From assembly GCA_016706595.1 (NCBI GenBank), contig JADJJH010000001.1:806001-870000 (forward strand): DNA of 64,000 nucleotides, read 5' to 3'. Positions 45,239 to 53,566 of the stretch are shown piece after piece. This DNA is from Bacteroidota bacterium (GTDB taxonomy: Bacteria > Bacteroidota > Bacteroidia > Chitinophagales > Chitinophagaceae). The position numbers and the translations under genes are program-made. Within the stretch, counting starts at the first letter, position 1; the number at the start of each line of letters is the position of its first letter. The notes under the pieces were generated by a model, which made no database searches, was not told where the DNA came from, and saw only the letters and a program-made list of their open reading frames with translations.

Positions 45239-45712
45239 ATGAAAAAATCAATATCCCTTATCGCAGTAATTGCCATGTTCGCTACCACTGCCATCGCACA
45301 AACAACTCCTCAAACTTCACGCGCTGCTTCACCAGCTCAGGTTACAAATCAAAGTGCCGAAACGACCTTGAAGTTTAAAGAAGAAGAGCATAATTTCGGA
45401 ACTATTCCCGAAGGACCATCAGTAAGCTATGATTTTGAATTTAAAAATACAGGTAAAGAGCCCATCGTTTTATCTAATGTGCAAGCTTCTTGTGGATGTA
45501 CAACACCAACTTGGCCTAAAGAACCTATCGCACCAGGACAATCAAGTAAAATTACAGCTACTTACAGCACGCAAGGTCGTCCGGGTCAAATCAACAAAAC
45601 CATTACAGTAACCTCTAATGTGGGTACAAAAGTTTTAAAAATTACTGGTATGGTTGAAAAGGCACCTGATTCATCAGTACCTAGCAATAATAATAGTATG
45701 ATGAAACACTAA
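45239..45712 (+). CDS. DUF1573 exported protein, first of three
   Basis: This 157-residue protein has a signal peptide (MKKSISLIAVIAMFATTAIAQ), a low-complexity linker and one DUF1573 domain (KFKEEEHNFGTIPEGPSVSYDFEFKNTGKEPIVLSNVQASCGCTTPTWPKEPIAPGQSSKI). The CGC motif is the domain hallmark. DUF1573 is an Ig-like fold found in secreted Bacteroidota proteins; the function is unknown. Two paralogues follow immediately. Confidence 0.88.
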   Translation: MKKSISLIAVIAMFATTAIAQTTPQTSRAASPAQVTNQSAETTLKFKEEEHNFGTIPEGPSVSYDFEFKNTGKEPIVLSNVQASCGCTTPTWPKEPIAPGQSSKITATYSTQGRPGQINKTITVTSNVGTKVLKITGMVEKAPDSSVPSNNNSMMKH

Positions 45713-45753
45713 AAATTATAAACCTCCTTCTTAATAACACAAAAAATAAAAAC

Positions 45754-46263
45754 ATGAAAAAAACAATTTTCCTTTTAAGCTCTTTAGCTCTAATCTCTTT
45801 GACATCTGTAGCACAACAAAAAAAAGTTGAGGCTAAACCAGTAGAAAAATCTGTTGCTGCACCAACCGCGCAACCTGCACAACCTGCGCAGCCGGCTCAA
45901 AATCCTGATTTAAGTATTAAATTTAATGAAGAAGATCACAATTTTGGAAATATTCCTGAAGGACCATCAGCTTCATTTGATTTTGAATTCAAAAACATTG
46001 GCAAAGTGCCTATTATTTTCAGTGATGTTCATGGCTCATGTGGTTGCACAGTGCCAACTTGGCCTAAAGAACCAATTTTACCTGGTAAGTCTTCTAAAAT
46101 TCAAGTTACCTATAGTACACAAGGTCGTGTTGGTCAAATCAATAAAACCATTACAGTAACTTCTAATATCGGTACTAAAATTTTAAAAATATCTGGTAAT
46201 GTTGAAAAAGCGCCAACTACAGATACCCCAGCACCTGCAACAACTCCTGACGTAAAACATTAA
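45754..46263 (+). CDS. DUF1573 exported protein, second of three
   Basis: This 169-residue paralogue of the preceding gene has a signal peptide (MKKTIFLLSSLALISLTSVAQ) and a Pro/Ala/Gln linker (APTAQPAQPAQPAQNPD). One DUF1573 domain follows with CGCTVPTWPKEPILPGKSSKI. The core is nearly identical to that of the first gene (VGQINKTITVTSNIGTKILKISGNVEKAP), showing recent duplication. It starts 41 bp after the first gene. Confidence 0.88.
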   Translation: MKKTIFLLSSLALISLTSVAQQKKVEAKPVEKSVAAPTAQPAQPAQPAQNPDLSIKFNEEDHNFGNIPEGPSASFDFEFKNIGKVPIIFSDVHGSCGCTVPTWPKEPILPGKSSKIQVTYSTQGRVGQINKTITVTSNIGTKILKISGNVEKAPTTDTPAPATTPDVKH

Positions 46264-46318
46264 TCAAAAGGGCATTTTAAAATTTATTTTTTATAGATGT
46301 CCATAAAAAAAAAATTGT

Positions 46319-46762
46319 ATGTATAAAATATTCATGTTGCTTGTTTCTATTGCCTTCGCATTTCCGGCTATAGCACAAAACAATAATCCAAATGCTGCTG
46401 AATTTAAATTTGTAGAGGAGACTCACAACTTTGGAAACATTCCGGAAGGACCAGAAGCACAGTATGAATTTGTATTTACAAATGTTGGTAAGGAACCATT
46501 AATTATTCAAGATTGTAAGGCTAGTTGCGGATGCACCATTCCTGAATGGTCGAAGGCACCTGTTTTACCCGGCCAAAAAGGGAAAATTTTTGTACGGTAC
46601 GAAACTAAAGGTCGTGTAGGTACATTTAATAAACCAATTTTTATTGCTTCTAATGCGAAAAGCAAAGAGAAGCGCTACGAAATTGTAATTACTGGCAACG
46701 TAATTGCAGCCGGTGAAAAATCAGATGCACCTTCAAAAACGGCCACGCCTGCCAAGCACTAA
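46319..46762 (+). CDS. DUF1573 exported protein, third of three
   Basis: This 147-residue member is more diverged (CGCTIPEWSKAPVLPGQKGKIFVRYETKGRVGTFNKPIFIASNAKSKEKRYEIVITGNV). It keeps the signal peptide (MYKIFMLLVSIAFAFPAIAQ), the HNFGNIPEGP start of the domain and a short linker tail. The linker present in copies one and two is almost absent. The cluster ends with a strong terminator. Confidence 0.88.
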   Translation: MYKIFMLLVSIAFAFPAIAQNNNPNAAEFKFVEETHNFGNIPEGPEAQYEFVFTNVGKEPLIIQDCKASCGCTIPEWSKAPVLPGQKGKIFVRYETKGRVGTFNKPIFIASNAKSKEKRYEIVITGNVIAAGEKSDAPSKTATPAKH

Positions 46763-46784
46763 TTAATTATCTTATTTCTATCAG

Positions 46785-46816
46785 AAAGTCCACACAATTA
46801 TGTGTGGACTTTTTTT
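46785..46816 (+). terminator. Rho-independent terminator with perfect 12-bp stem
   Basis: AAAGTCCACACA-ATTA-TGTGTGGACTTT forms a perfect 12-bp stem with a 4-base loop and runs into seven consecutive T bases. It ends the DUF1573 cluster and lies just before the FtsX-like gene, which must have its own promoter or rely on read-through. Confidence 0.92.
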
Positions 46817-46832
46817 ATCTTAGCATTTCTGC

Positions 46833-48068
46833 ATGAATACATCTTTTTATATTGCTCGAAAATTAGCCTTGAATGAAAAAAGTATGTTCTCTCAATTCAT
46901 TATCCGTATTGCAATACTTGCAGTAAGTTTAAGCACGGCAGTGATGATTATTGGTAGTTCAATTACCCGAGGGTACCAAGAAATGATTCAAACTAAGTTT
47001 TACGATTGCTGGGGGCATATTCATATTACAAAATTTTTACCCGACCCAACCAACCTACAATACGAAGAATGTATTCAATACGACAGTACATTAGTGCAAA
47101 AACTTGAAAAACATCCTGAAATCAAATCAGTCTCAGCTTATGCAATTCAATCGGCCATTATAAAAACGAAGCATGATATTGAAGGTATACTTTTAAAAGG
47201 TATTTCTAAAGACACAAAATTTAGTTTTGGTGATCAATTTCTGAAACAAGGAAATCAAATTCATTTTCCAGATTCAAGTTATTCAACAGATATTATTATC
47301 TCTGAAAATATAGCAAATCAAATTTCATTAAAGGTTGGTGACCATGCGCTTCTTTATTTTATTATAGATAAGGACCAACAGCCTAGAGTTCGAAAAATAA
47401 AAATAGCAGGCATTTACCAAACAGGCTTGGAAGATTATGATAATATGTTTGCATTAGCAGATTTGAAATTAATTAATCACATGAATCAGCGCGATGAAAC
47501 CAATATACATGGATACGAAATTATTGCTAAAAACACTACGGAAATTGATAAACTTGAAGCCGATATTTTTAATAATATAATTCAGCCCCCACTCCAAACC
47601 TATACCATTGAACAACGATTTGCCAATGTATTTTCATGGTTAGGTATGATGAAGATGAACGAACGAATCATTATTTTAATTATGCTCATGATTGCTATAA
47701 TCAATATGGTAAGTGCTTTTCTAATTCTTGTACTTGAACGCACCCAAATGATAGGAATTCTAAAATCTATCGGTATGCGAAATTCCTCAATCAAATTTGT
47801 ATTTATTTATACCGGAACGTACATTTTGAGTATTGGTTTGCTTATTGGAACCGCGCTAGGTATTGCGCTTTGTGTATTGCAACAAAAAACAGGCTTACTG
47901 CAACTCGATGAAAAAACCTATTATGTAAAAACGGTTCCTATCAGTTTACACCCCGAAATTATTCTTGGCATAAACGCACTAACTTTACTAGTAACCCTTA
48001 TTCTTTTAATAATTCCTGCATTCATGATTCGCAATCTTTCGCCAACCAAAGCATTGAAGTTTACATGA
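46833..48068 (+). CDS. FtsX/LolC-like ABC transporter permease
   Basis: This 411-residue permease has a helix near the N-terminus (IIRIAILAVSLSTAVMIIGSSI), a large extracytoplasmic domain and three helices at the end (IIILIMLMIAIINMVSAFLIL, IYTGTYILSIGLLIGTALGIAL and LGINALTLLVTLILLIIPAFM). This is the LolC/LolE/MacB fold that moves lipoproteins or other envelope substrates. Its ATPase is not in the window. It overlaps the next gene by four bases (ATGA). The ATG is 16 bp past the terminator. Confidence 0.85.
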   Translation: MNTSFYIARKLALNEKSMFSQFIIRIAILAVSLSTAVMIIGSSITRGYQEMIQTKFYDCWGHIHITKFLPDPTNLQYEECIQYDSTLVQKLEKHPEIKSVSAYAIQSAIIKTKHDIEGILLKGISKDTKFSFGDQFLKQGNQIHFPDSSYSTDIIISENIANQISLKVGDHALLYFIIDKDQQPRVRKIKIAGIYQTGLEDYDNMFALADLKLINHMNQRDETNIHGYEIIAKNTTEIDKLEADIFNNIIQPPLQTYTIEQRFANVFSWLGMMKMNERIIILIMLMIAIINMVSAFLILVLERTQMIGILKSIGMRNSSIKFVFIYTGTYILSIGLLIGTALGIALCVLQQKTGLLQLDEKTYYVKTVPISLHPEIILGINALTLLVTLILLIIPAFMIRNLSPTKALKFT

Positions 48069-48973
48069 GTGCAAAAGAAAAATACGAAATCTTTTGTACT
48101 ACCCATGAAGTACCACTTTTTTATCAAGTTCCCTGGCTTGATACTTGTAGATTAACTTGGGATGTGTTGTTTGCTGAGAAAGATAATGTTCAAGCTTTTT
48201 GGATTTATCATCTTGAACATAAAATGGGTTTCACTTTTATAAGAAATCCGCACCTAGTGCCTTATACAGGTTTATTATTTAGTGACAAGCGCATTTCATT
48301 GGAACAAAAACAATACTTGGTAAATGAATTAATGATACAGTTTCCTACATCTGATGTATTATCATTGGATTTTTCGATTGACATACCCATTGAATTATCG
48401 TTCAATCGAATTATCGTTTCAAATAAAATTACCAATATCATTTCACTAGATGATAAGGTACAGGTGTATAACGGTTTTCAACCGGCATTACAACGACAGA
48501 TACGTAAAGCCGAAAAACACTTACAAGTTTTTGAATCTGATGACCTTAAACTTTTCTATGCCTTACACCAAAAAACATTTGAAAAACAAAATCGTGAAGC
48601 TGAAATACCATTTGAAAGTTATCAAGCTTATTGGCATACTTGCAAAACCTTACATTGTGGTAAATTGTTTTTTATTAAAGATGAAGAGCAAAATATACAT
48701 GCATCGCTTTGGATGGTTTGGGATACAAAAACGGCCTATTATTTAGCAGGTGGCACTGATCATTACTTTTACGGAAGTGGTGCCATGAGCAAGTTAATGT
48801 GGCATGCTATCGAAACTGCTTATGAGAAAAAACTAAACTATTTTGATTTTGAAGGCAGCATGCTTCCATCTGTAAATACGTTCTTTAGAAAATTTGGTCC
48901 GCAAGAAAAAAAATATATTCATTTAGAAAAAGTAAATTCCCCACTCTACAAGATATACAAACGCTTACGCTAA
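48065..48973 (+). CDS. FemAB-like GNAT acyltransferase
   Basis: This 302-residue protein has the Acetyltransf_6/FemAB-like pattern, with LQRQIRKAEKHLQVFESDD, FYALHQKTFEKQNREAEIPFESYQ, and LDGT-type strands ASLWMVWDTKTAYYLAGGTDHYFYGSGAMSKLMWHAIETAYEKKLNYFDFEGSM. Family members add amino acids to peptidoglycan precursors or acylate polysaccharides; the substrate cannot be told. It overlaps the FtsX-like gene by ATGA, so the two are coupled and may serve a common envelope process. The 3' end overlaps the convergent gene by nine bases. Confidence 0.8.
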   Translation: MSAKEKYEIFCTTHEVPLFYQVPWLDTCRLTWDVLFAEKDNVQAFWIYHLEHKMGFTFIRNPHLVPYTGLLFSDKRISLEQKQYLVNELMIQFPTSDVLSLDFSIDIPIELSFNRIIVSNKITNIISLDDKVQVYNGFQPALQRQIRKAEKHLQVFESDDLKLFYALHQKTFEKQNREAEIPFESYQAYWHTCKTLHCGKLFFIKDEEQNIHASLWMVWDTKTAYYLAGGTDHYFYGSGAMSKLMWHAIETAYEKKLNYFDFEGSMLPSVNTFFRKFGPQEKKYIHLEKVNSPLYKIYKRLR

Positions 48974-49378
48974 ATAGCTTGGAAATTTCTGTTGCCAAAC
49001 TTTACTTTCAATATCATAAACAAAGAACTCTTTCCCATTGGTAATACAAAGAAAACTTACGTCTAATGTACTATTATAGGAAAGCAATTGACTTAAAACC
49101 TTTTCATTCAATACCTGATCTTCACTTTTACATTCTATGATCATCCAAGGCTTATCATGTTTATAAACTACCATATCGTAGCGTCGTTTTTTTGTACCGA
49201 CCCTAATTTGCTTCTCCACCGAAATGAGTATAGAAGGGTAATGTAATGCTGTAACTAAATAATAGCCTATTTGCTGCCGAACCCATTCTTCGGGTGTGAG
49301 TAGCACAAATTTTTTTCGATACACATCAAAAATAAATTGCTTCCCATTTTCGTACTTTATCTTAAACGGATGGTTCAC
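48965..49378 (-). CDS. Stand-alone HsdR N-terminal-like nuclease domain
   Basis: This 137-residue protein matches the type I restriction HsdR N-terminal domain family (PF13588-type). The PD-(D/E)xK core is visible as RYDMVVYKHDKPWMIIECKSED. It has no helicase or specificity partners here. Single-domain versions are common in Bacteroidota and their function is unknown; DNA repair or plain structural use have been proposed for similar cases, not proven. It is convergent with the FemAB-like gene. Confidence 0.82.
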   Translation of the reverse strand: MNHPFKIKYENGKQFIFDVYRKKFVLLTPEEWVRQQIGYYLVTALHYPSILISVEKQIRVGTKKRRYDMVVYKHDKPWMIIECKSEDQVLNEKVLSQLLSYNSTLDVSFLCITNGKEFFVYDIESKVWQQKFPSYLA

Positions 49379-49442
49379 GCACTAAAGATATTATTGTATT
49401 TGAAATCAATTGATATTAAATTCAAACTTTTAAAATGAGTCT

Positions 49443-51134
49443 ATGCAATCTCTCTTCAGAAAAAAGAACATCAATAAAATATTAGCAGATGCTGCAAGTG
49501 GATATGGCGATGCCGACCATGTTTCGTTACACAAAGTATTGGGGGTTCGTGATCTTACCTTCTTTGGTATCGCAGCCATTATTGGTGCCGGTATTTTTAG
49601 CAGCATCGGCAAAGCTTGTTTTGATGGTGGACCATCCGTTATTTTCTTATACATTTTTACCGCATTTGCTTGTGGATTTGCTGCCTTATGTTATGCCGAG
49701 TTTGCCAGTACTGTGCCTGTCTCAGGAAGCGCCTACACCTATGCCTATGTTGCCTTCGGCGAAATTTTTGCTTGGATTATTGGATGGGATTTACTGATGG
49801 AATATGCTATCGGCAATATAGCAGTTGCCATTTCGTGGAGCGACTATTTCACACATCTTCTCAATAGCGGTGGAATTCATATTAGCGATTGGCTGACAAT
49901 GGATTATTCAACCGCACATAGCGGGTATTTAGAAGCATCAAAGCTTATAAGTGAAGGAAAAACAATCACTGAACTCGATGCATCTTTAGTCGAAAAATAT
50001 AACGCGTTTATACAATCACCCAAACTAGGTAGTATGCGATTCATTCTCGATTTACCCGCCTTCATGATTGTAGCATTTATAACTGCCATCGTTTTTGTAG
50101 GTATGAAGGAAAGTCGAGCCACAAGCAATTTATTAGTGATTTTTAAATTGATGGTCATTTTTTTAATCATTGTTTTAGGTGGTTATTATATTCAACCCGA
50201 AAACTGGACTCCCTTTAGTCCGAATGGGTTTACCGGTGTAATGAAAGGCGTATCCGCGGTATTTTTTGCTTATGTTGGCTTTGATGCCATTTCCACCACG
50301 GCCGAAGAGTGTAAAAATCCGCAACGCGATTTACCGAAAGCCATGATCTATTCTTTAATCATTTGCACCGTACTTTATGTTGCATTAGCCTTGGTACTTA
50401 CCGGCATGGTTTCGTATACCAAACTAAATGTTGGCGACCCGCTTGCCTTAATTTTTGAAGAACGCGGCATGCCATTTATTGCCGGCATTGTTGCGATTAG
50501 TGCGATAGTAGCCACAGCGAGTGTGTTATTAGTTTTTCAAATGGGACAACCACGAATATGGATGGCTATGAGTAGAGATGGACTTTTACCAAAGATTTTT
50601 TCGCGCGTGCATCCCGTATATAAAACGCCCTCTTTTTCAACCCTTCTCACTGGAATAGTGGTTGCCGTACCAGCTTTATTTTTAAATTTGGATGTAGTGA
50701 TTTCACTCACTAGTATCGGAACTTTATTTGCCTTTGTATTGGTTTGTGGAGGCATTATTATTTTACATCAACTACCCGATCCGCCTGAATCTAAATTTAA
50801 AGTGCCATTTATTTCGGGTAAATTTATTGTTCCATTCTTGTTTGTACTTGCTATTGCTTTAATCAACTTTTTCGTACCCGCTCATTTTCCGGGTTTATTA
50901 AATCTCGAAGGGTTTCCGATGATGTTATTTTGGTTGGTAGCCGGCATCGTTTCTTATTTCAGCTTCCGTCGGAACTTTTCGCTATTACCGGTTTTAGGAT
51001 TAATCAGTTGCTTTTATTTAATGGCCCAAGAAAGTCATACCAATTGGTTACGTTTCTTAGTATGGTTATTGATTGGCTTAGCCGTATATTTTCTGTATAG
51101 TCATAAAAATAGCAAGTTGGCAAAACTCAAATAG
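49443..51134 (+). CDS. APC-family amino acid permease
   Basis: This 563-residue transporter has about 14 membrane helices of the APC/CAT type. Motifs are LTFFGIAAIIGAGIFSSIGKA (substrate-binding unwound helix), FAYVGFDAISTTAEECKNPQRDLPKAMIYS and the C-terminal helices. A polar insert of about 60 residues (about residues 140-195) separates early helices. It probably imports amino acids such as cationic ones. No signal for regulation is visible. Confidence 0.9.
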   Translation: MQSLFRKKNINKILADAASGYGDADHVSLHKVLGVRDLTFFGIAAIIGAGIFSSIGKACFDGGPSVIFLYIFTAFACGFAALCYAEFASTVPVSGSAYTYAYVAFGEIFAWIIGWDLLMEYAIGNIAVAISWSDYFTHLLNSGGIHISDWLTMDYSTAHSGYLEASKLISEGKTITELDASLVEKYNAFIQSPKLGSMRFILDLPAFMIVAFITAIVFVGMKESRATSNLLVIFKLMVIFLIIVLGGYYIQPENWTPFSPNGFTGVMKGVSAVFFAYVGFDAISTTAEECKNPQRDLPKAMIYSLIICTVLYVALALVLTGMVSYTKLNVGDPLALIFEERGMPFIAGIVAISAIVATASVLLVFQMGQPRIWMAMSRDGLLPKIFSRVHPVYKTPSFSTLLTGIVVAVPALFLNLDVVISLTSIGTLFAFVLVCGGIIILHQLPDPPESKFKVPFISGKFIVPFLFVLAIALINFFVPAHFPGLLNLEGFPMMLFWLVAGIVSYFSFRRNFSLLPVLGLISCFYLMAQESHTNWLRFLVWLLIGLAVYFLYSHKNSKLAKLK

Positions 51135-51174
51135 AGAATTAAATGTAAAGAGTTTGTGCTTTAAGGTAGAATTT

Positions 51175-51319
51175 GGGTGTGCCCCCGAAGTATCCCAAAA
51201 GCAAATCATCAAATGGTAAAATCAATATTGCGTTAGCTTTTGGTATTACTTCAGGGTCGGGCTGTTCGTTTCAATCCCCGACCGAAGCGTCGGGGATTTT
51301 CACTGCCATCCCTCACACG
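51175..51319 (+). repeat. Dispersed intergenic repeat, divergent copy D with hairpin
   Basis: It starts GGGTGTGCCCCCGAAG, has GGGTCGGGCTGTTCGTTTC, a perfect 10-bp hairpin AATCCCCGAC-CGAAGC-GTCGGGGATT (51273-51298) and ends CACTGCCATCCCTCACAC. It is more distant from copies A-C but has the same plan: an opening GGGTG word, a GGCTATTCG-like middle, and a complementary CACAC end. Text like this is widespread between genes in Bacteroidota. Confidence 0.6.
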
Positions 51320-51372
51320 ATATTTGATCAAAAAAGGAATAAACAAAAGCAGTAATCTTTCATTTATTCGGC

Positions 51373-51380
51373 TATTTTTG
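51373..51380 (+). promoter_or_regulatory. -7 box TATTTTTG of the GH3 gene
   Basis: It is an exact TAnnTTTG match 25 bp before the TTG start. The -33 region is weak. Confidence 0.45.
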
Positions 51381-51405
51381 CATTCCCTCTAACTTAAAAA
51401 TTACT

Positions 51406-52959
51406 TTGGCACTATTAGGAAATCTGATCGCACGTTCTCTTCGCATTCGCAAGCAGTTTACCATTCAAATCGGAACTCCACGTGCTTATCAGATGCAAGT
51501 ATTTTGGCGTTTATTGTCAAAAGCTAAAAACACTCAATTCGGTCGGCATTATGGATTCAAAGAATTATTGAAAAGCGAAGATGCCATTGACGAGTTCCGA
51601 AAAAATGTACCCTACCACAACTATAATCAAATGTATAATCGTTGGTGGAAACATTGCCATGAAGGCGAACGTAATGTTTGCTGGCCAGGCAAGGTGAAGT
51701 ATTTTGCTTTAAGTTCAGGAACTTCCGAAAGTTCGAGCAAACATATTCCGGTTACCGATGATATGATTAAATCTACTAAAAGAGCCGGCTTTAAACAGTT
51801 CTATTCAATGCAAAACTTTGATTTACCATCTGATGTTTTTGGCAAAGGAATATTAATGTTAGGCGGAACTACTTCATTATTTGAACGTGGCGATTATTAC
51901 GAAGGTGATATGAGCGGAATCAGTGCTAAGAATATGCCGAAGTGGCTATCGTTTTTGTTTTATAAACCCGGACAAGGTATTTCACGTCGACCACGTTGGG
52001 AAGATCGTATTAAATTGATTGTTCGTAAAGCACCCACTTGGAATGTAGGTACCGTATGTGGTGTGCCGGCTTGGGTACAAATTGTTTTCGAAGAGATCAT
52101 CAAGTATCATAAAGTAAAAAACATCCACGAAATATGGCCTAATCTTTCATTGTATATTCATGGAGGTGTTTCATTTGAACCCTATCGTGAAAATTTTAAA
52201 AATTTATTAGCACGCCCTATTACCTATATCGAAACCTATATGGCCTCGGAAGGTTCGTTTGGGTTTCAATCGCGTCCGGGTACACCGGGTATTAAACTCA
52301 TTTTAAATAATGCCATTTTCTATGAATTTGTTCCCTTTAATGAAAAAAACTTTTCCGACGAAGGCGAAATTCATCCCGATGCAAAATCTTATTTGATACA
52401 TGAAGTCGTGAGCGATAAAGAATATGCGGTTGTGCTTTCAACATGTGCCGGTGCCTGGCGATATGTAATTGGAGATGTAATTAAATTCACTTCAGTTAAA
52501 GAAAGCGAATTCGTAATCGTTGGTCGCACCAAACAGTTTTTGAGTTTATGCGGAGAACATCTTAGCGTAGATAATATGAATAAGGCGATTGATGAAGTTC
52601 AAAAGAAACTAAATATTTCTATCAAAGAATTTACGGTATCCGGATTTCAGCACGAAGGTTATTTTGCTCACAAATGGTATATAGGTTGTGATGATGATGT
52701 CGATAAAAAGCAAATCATTGAACTTATTGATATAACCTTAAAACGTATTAATGACGATTATGCGGTTGAACGTGAGTCGGCCTTGAAAAATCTTTTCATT
52801 GAAGTGTTACCCCCTACCATGTTCATCGATTTTCTGGCAGCAACCGGCAAATTTGGTGCGATGAATAAATTTCCACGGGTAATAAAAAATGCACAACGAC
52901 AAGAATGGGAAGATTTTTTGGCTCAAAAATTATCATTAAGCACCTTTACTGAATCGTAG
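51406..52959 (+). CDS. GH3-family acyl-adenylate/acyl-acid amido synthetase
   Basis: This 517-residue protein matches the GH3 family, known in plants for adenylating hormones (jasmonate, auxin) and joining them to amino acids. Motifs are KYFALSSGTSESSSKHIPVT (ATP-binding loop), YMASEGSFGFQ and GAWRYVIGDVIKFTSVKESEFVIVGRTKQFLSLCGEHLS. Bacterial members form a separate group of unknown substrate. The start is TTG at 51406; the family usually starts near this point (MALLGNLIARSL), and no ATG lies close. Confidence 0.9.
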   Translation: MALLGNLIARSLRIRKQFTIQIGTPRAYQMQVFWRLLSKAKNTQFGRHYGFKELLKSEDAIDEFRKNVPYHNYNQMYNRWWKHCHEGERNVCWPGKVKYFALSSGTSESSSKHIPVTDDMIKSTKRAGFKQFYSMQNFDLPSDVFGKGILMLGGTTSLFERGDYYEGDMSGISAKNMPKWLSFLFYKPGQGISRRPRWEDRIKLIVRKAPTWNVGTVCGVPAWVQIVFEEIIKYHKVKNIHEIWPNLSLYIHGGVSFEPYRENFKNLLARPITYIETYMASEGSFGFQSRPGTPGIKLILNNAIFYEFVPFNEKNFSDEGEIHPDAKSYLIHEVVSDKEYAVVLSTCAGAWRYVIGDVIKFTSVKESEFVIVGRTKQFLSLCGEHLSVDNMNKAIDEVQKKLNISIKEFTVSGFQHEGYFAHKWYIGCDDDVDKKQIIELIDITLKRINDDYAVERESALKNLFIEVLPPTMFIDFLAATGKFGAMNKFPRVIKNAQRQEWEDFLAQKLSLSTFTES

Positions 52960-53074
52960 TATTTTCTGACATCTGTTGCCTATCATCTAACATCTCTGCC
53001 TTTTATTAATAATTTCTAAAAAATATTTTACCCCAATTGTAACATTTTGTTTAGGGTAAACGATTAATAGATAA

Positions 53075-53563
53075 ATGACACAACACGAATACAATGATAC
53101 AGTAATGACATGTTCAGACGACCTGTATCGTTTTGTATTTAAAAGCATAAAAAATGTTGAAGATGCACGAGATATTGTTCAACATGCCTTCGAAATATTA
53201 TGGGTAAAAAAGGATGAAGTGGAATATGAGAAAGTGAAAAGTTATCTTTTTACCATTGGCTATCGTAAAATGATTGATGAATTACGAAGAAAGAAGCATA
53301 TCAATTTTAAAGAAGAACTGCCAGAAAAATTAGGCGGAACTACCGAAATCAAACAAACCGGATTGAAGAAAGTTTTACATAATGCCTTAGACACCTTACC
53401 TGATATTCAGAAGCAATTGGTAATACTTAAAGATTACGAAGGTTATTCGTATGAAGAAATGGCGAAGATTACCGGCTTACAAGATAGTCAAGTTAAAGTG
53501 TATTTGTTTAGAGCACGCACAAGTCTTAAAAAATCATTGATCAGTATTGAACGAAATATGTAA
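53075..53563 (+). CDS. ECF-type RNA polymerase sigma factor
   Basis: This 162-residue sigma-70 family factor has region 2 (DIVQHAFEILWVKKDEVEYEKVKSYLFTIGYRKMIDELRRKK) and region 4 with its helix-turn-helix (LPDIQKQLVILKDYEGYSYEEMAKITGLQDSQVKVYLFRARTSLKKSL). It is followed three bases later by a gene with an anti-sigma layout, then by an outer-membrane protein gene. The three are likely one operon, with the sigma factor released on an envelope signal. Confidence 0.93.
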   Translation: MTQHEYNDTVMTCSDDLYRFVFKSIKNVEDARDIVQHAFEILWVKKDEVEYEKVKSYLFTIGYRKMIDELRRKKHINFKEELPEKLGGTTEIKQTGLKKVLHNALDTLPDIQKQLVILKDYEGYSYEEMAKITGLQDSQVKVYLFRARTSLKKSLISIERNM

Positions 53564-53566
53564 GCC

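Noticed and set aside
51173..51355. Open frame of 60 codons
   Set aside because: It is made of repeat copy D and its hairpin.
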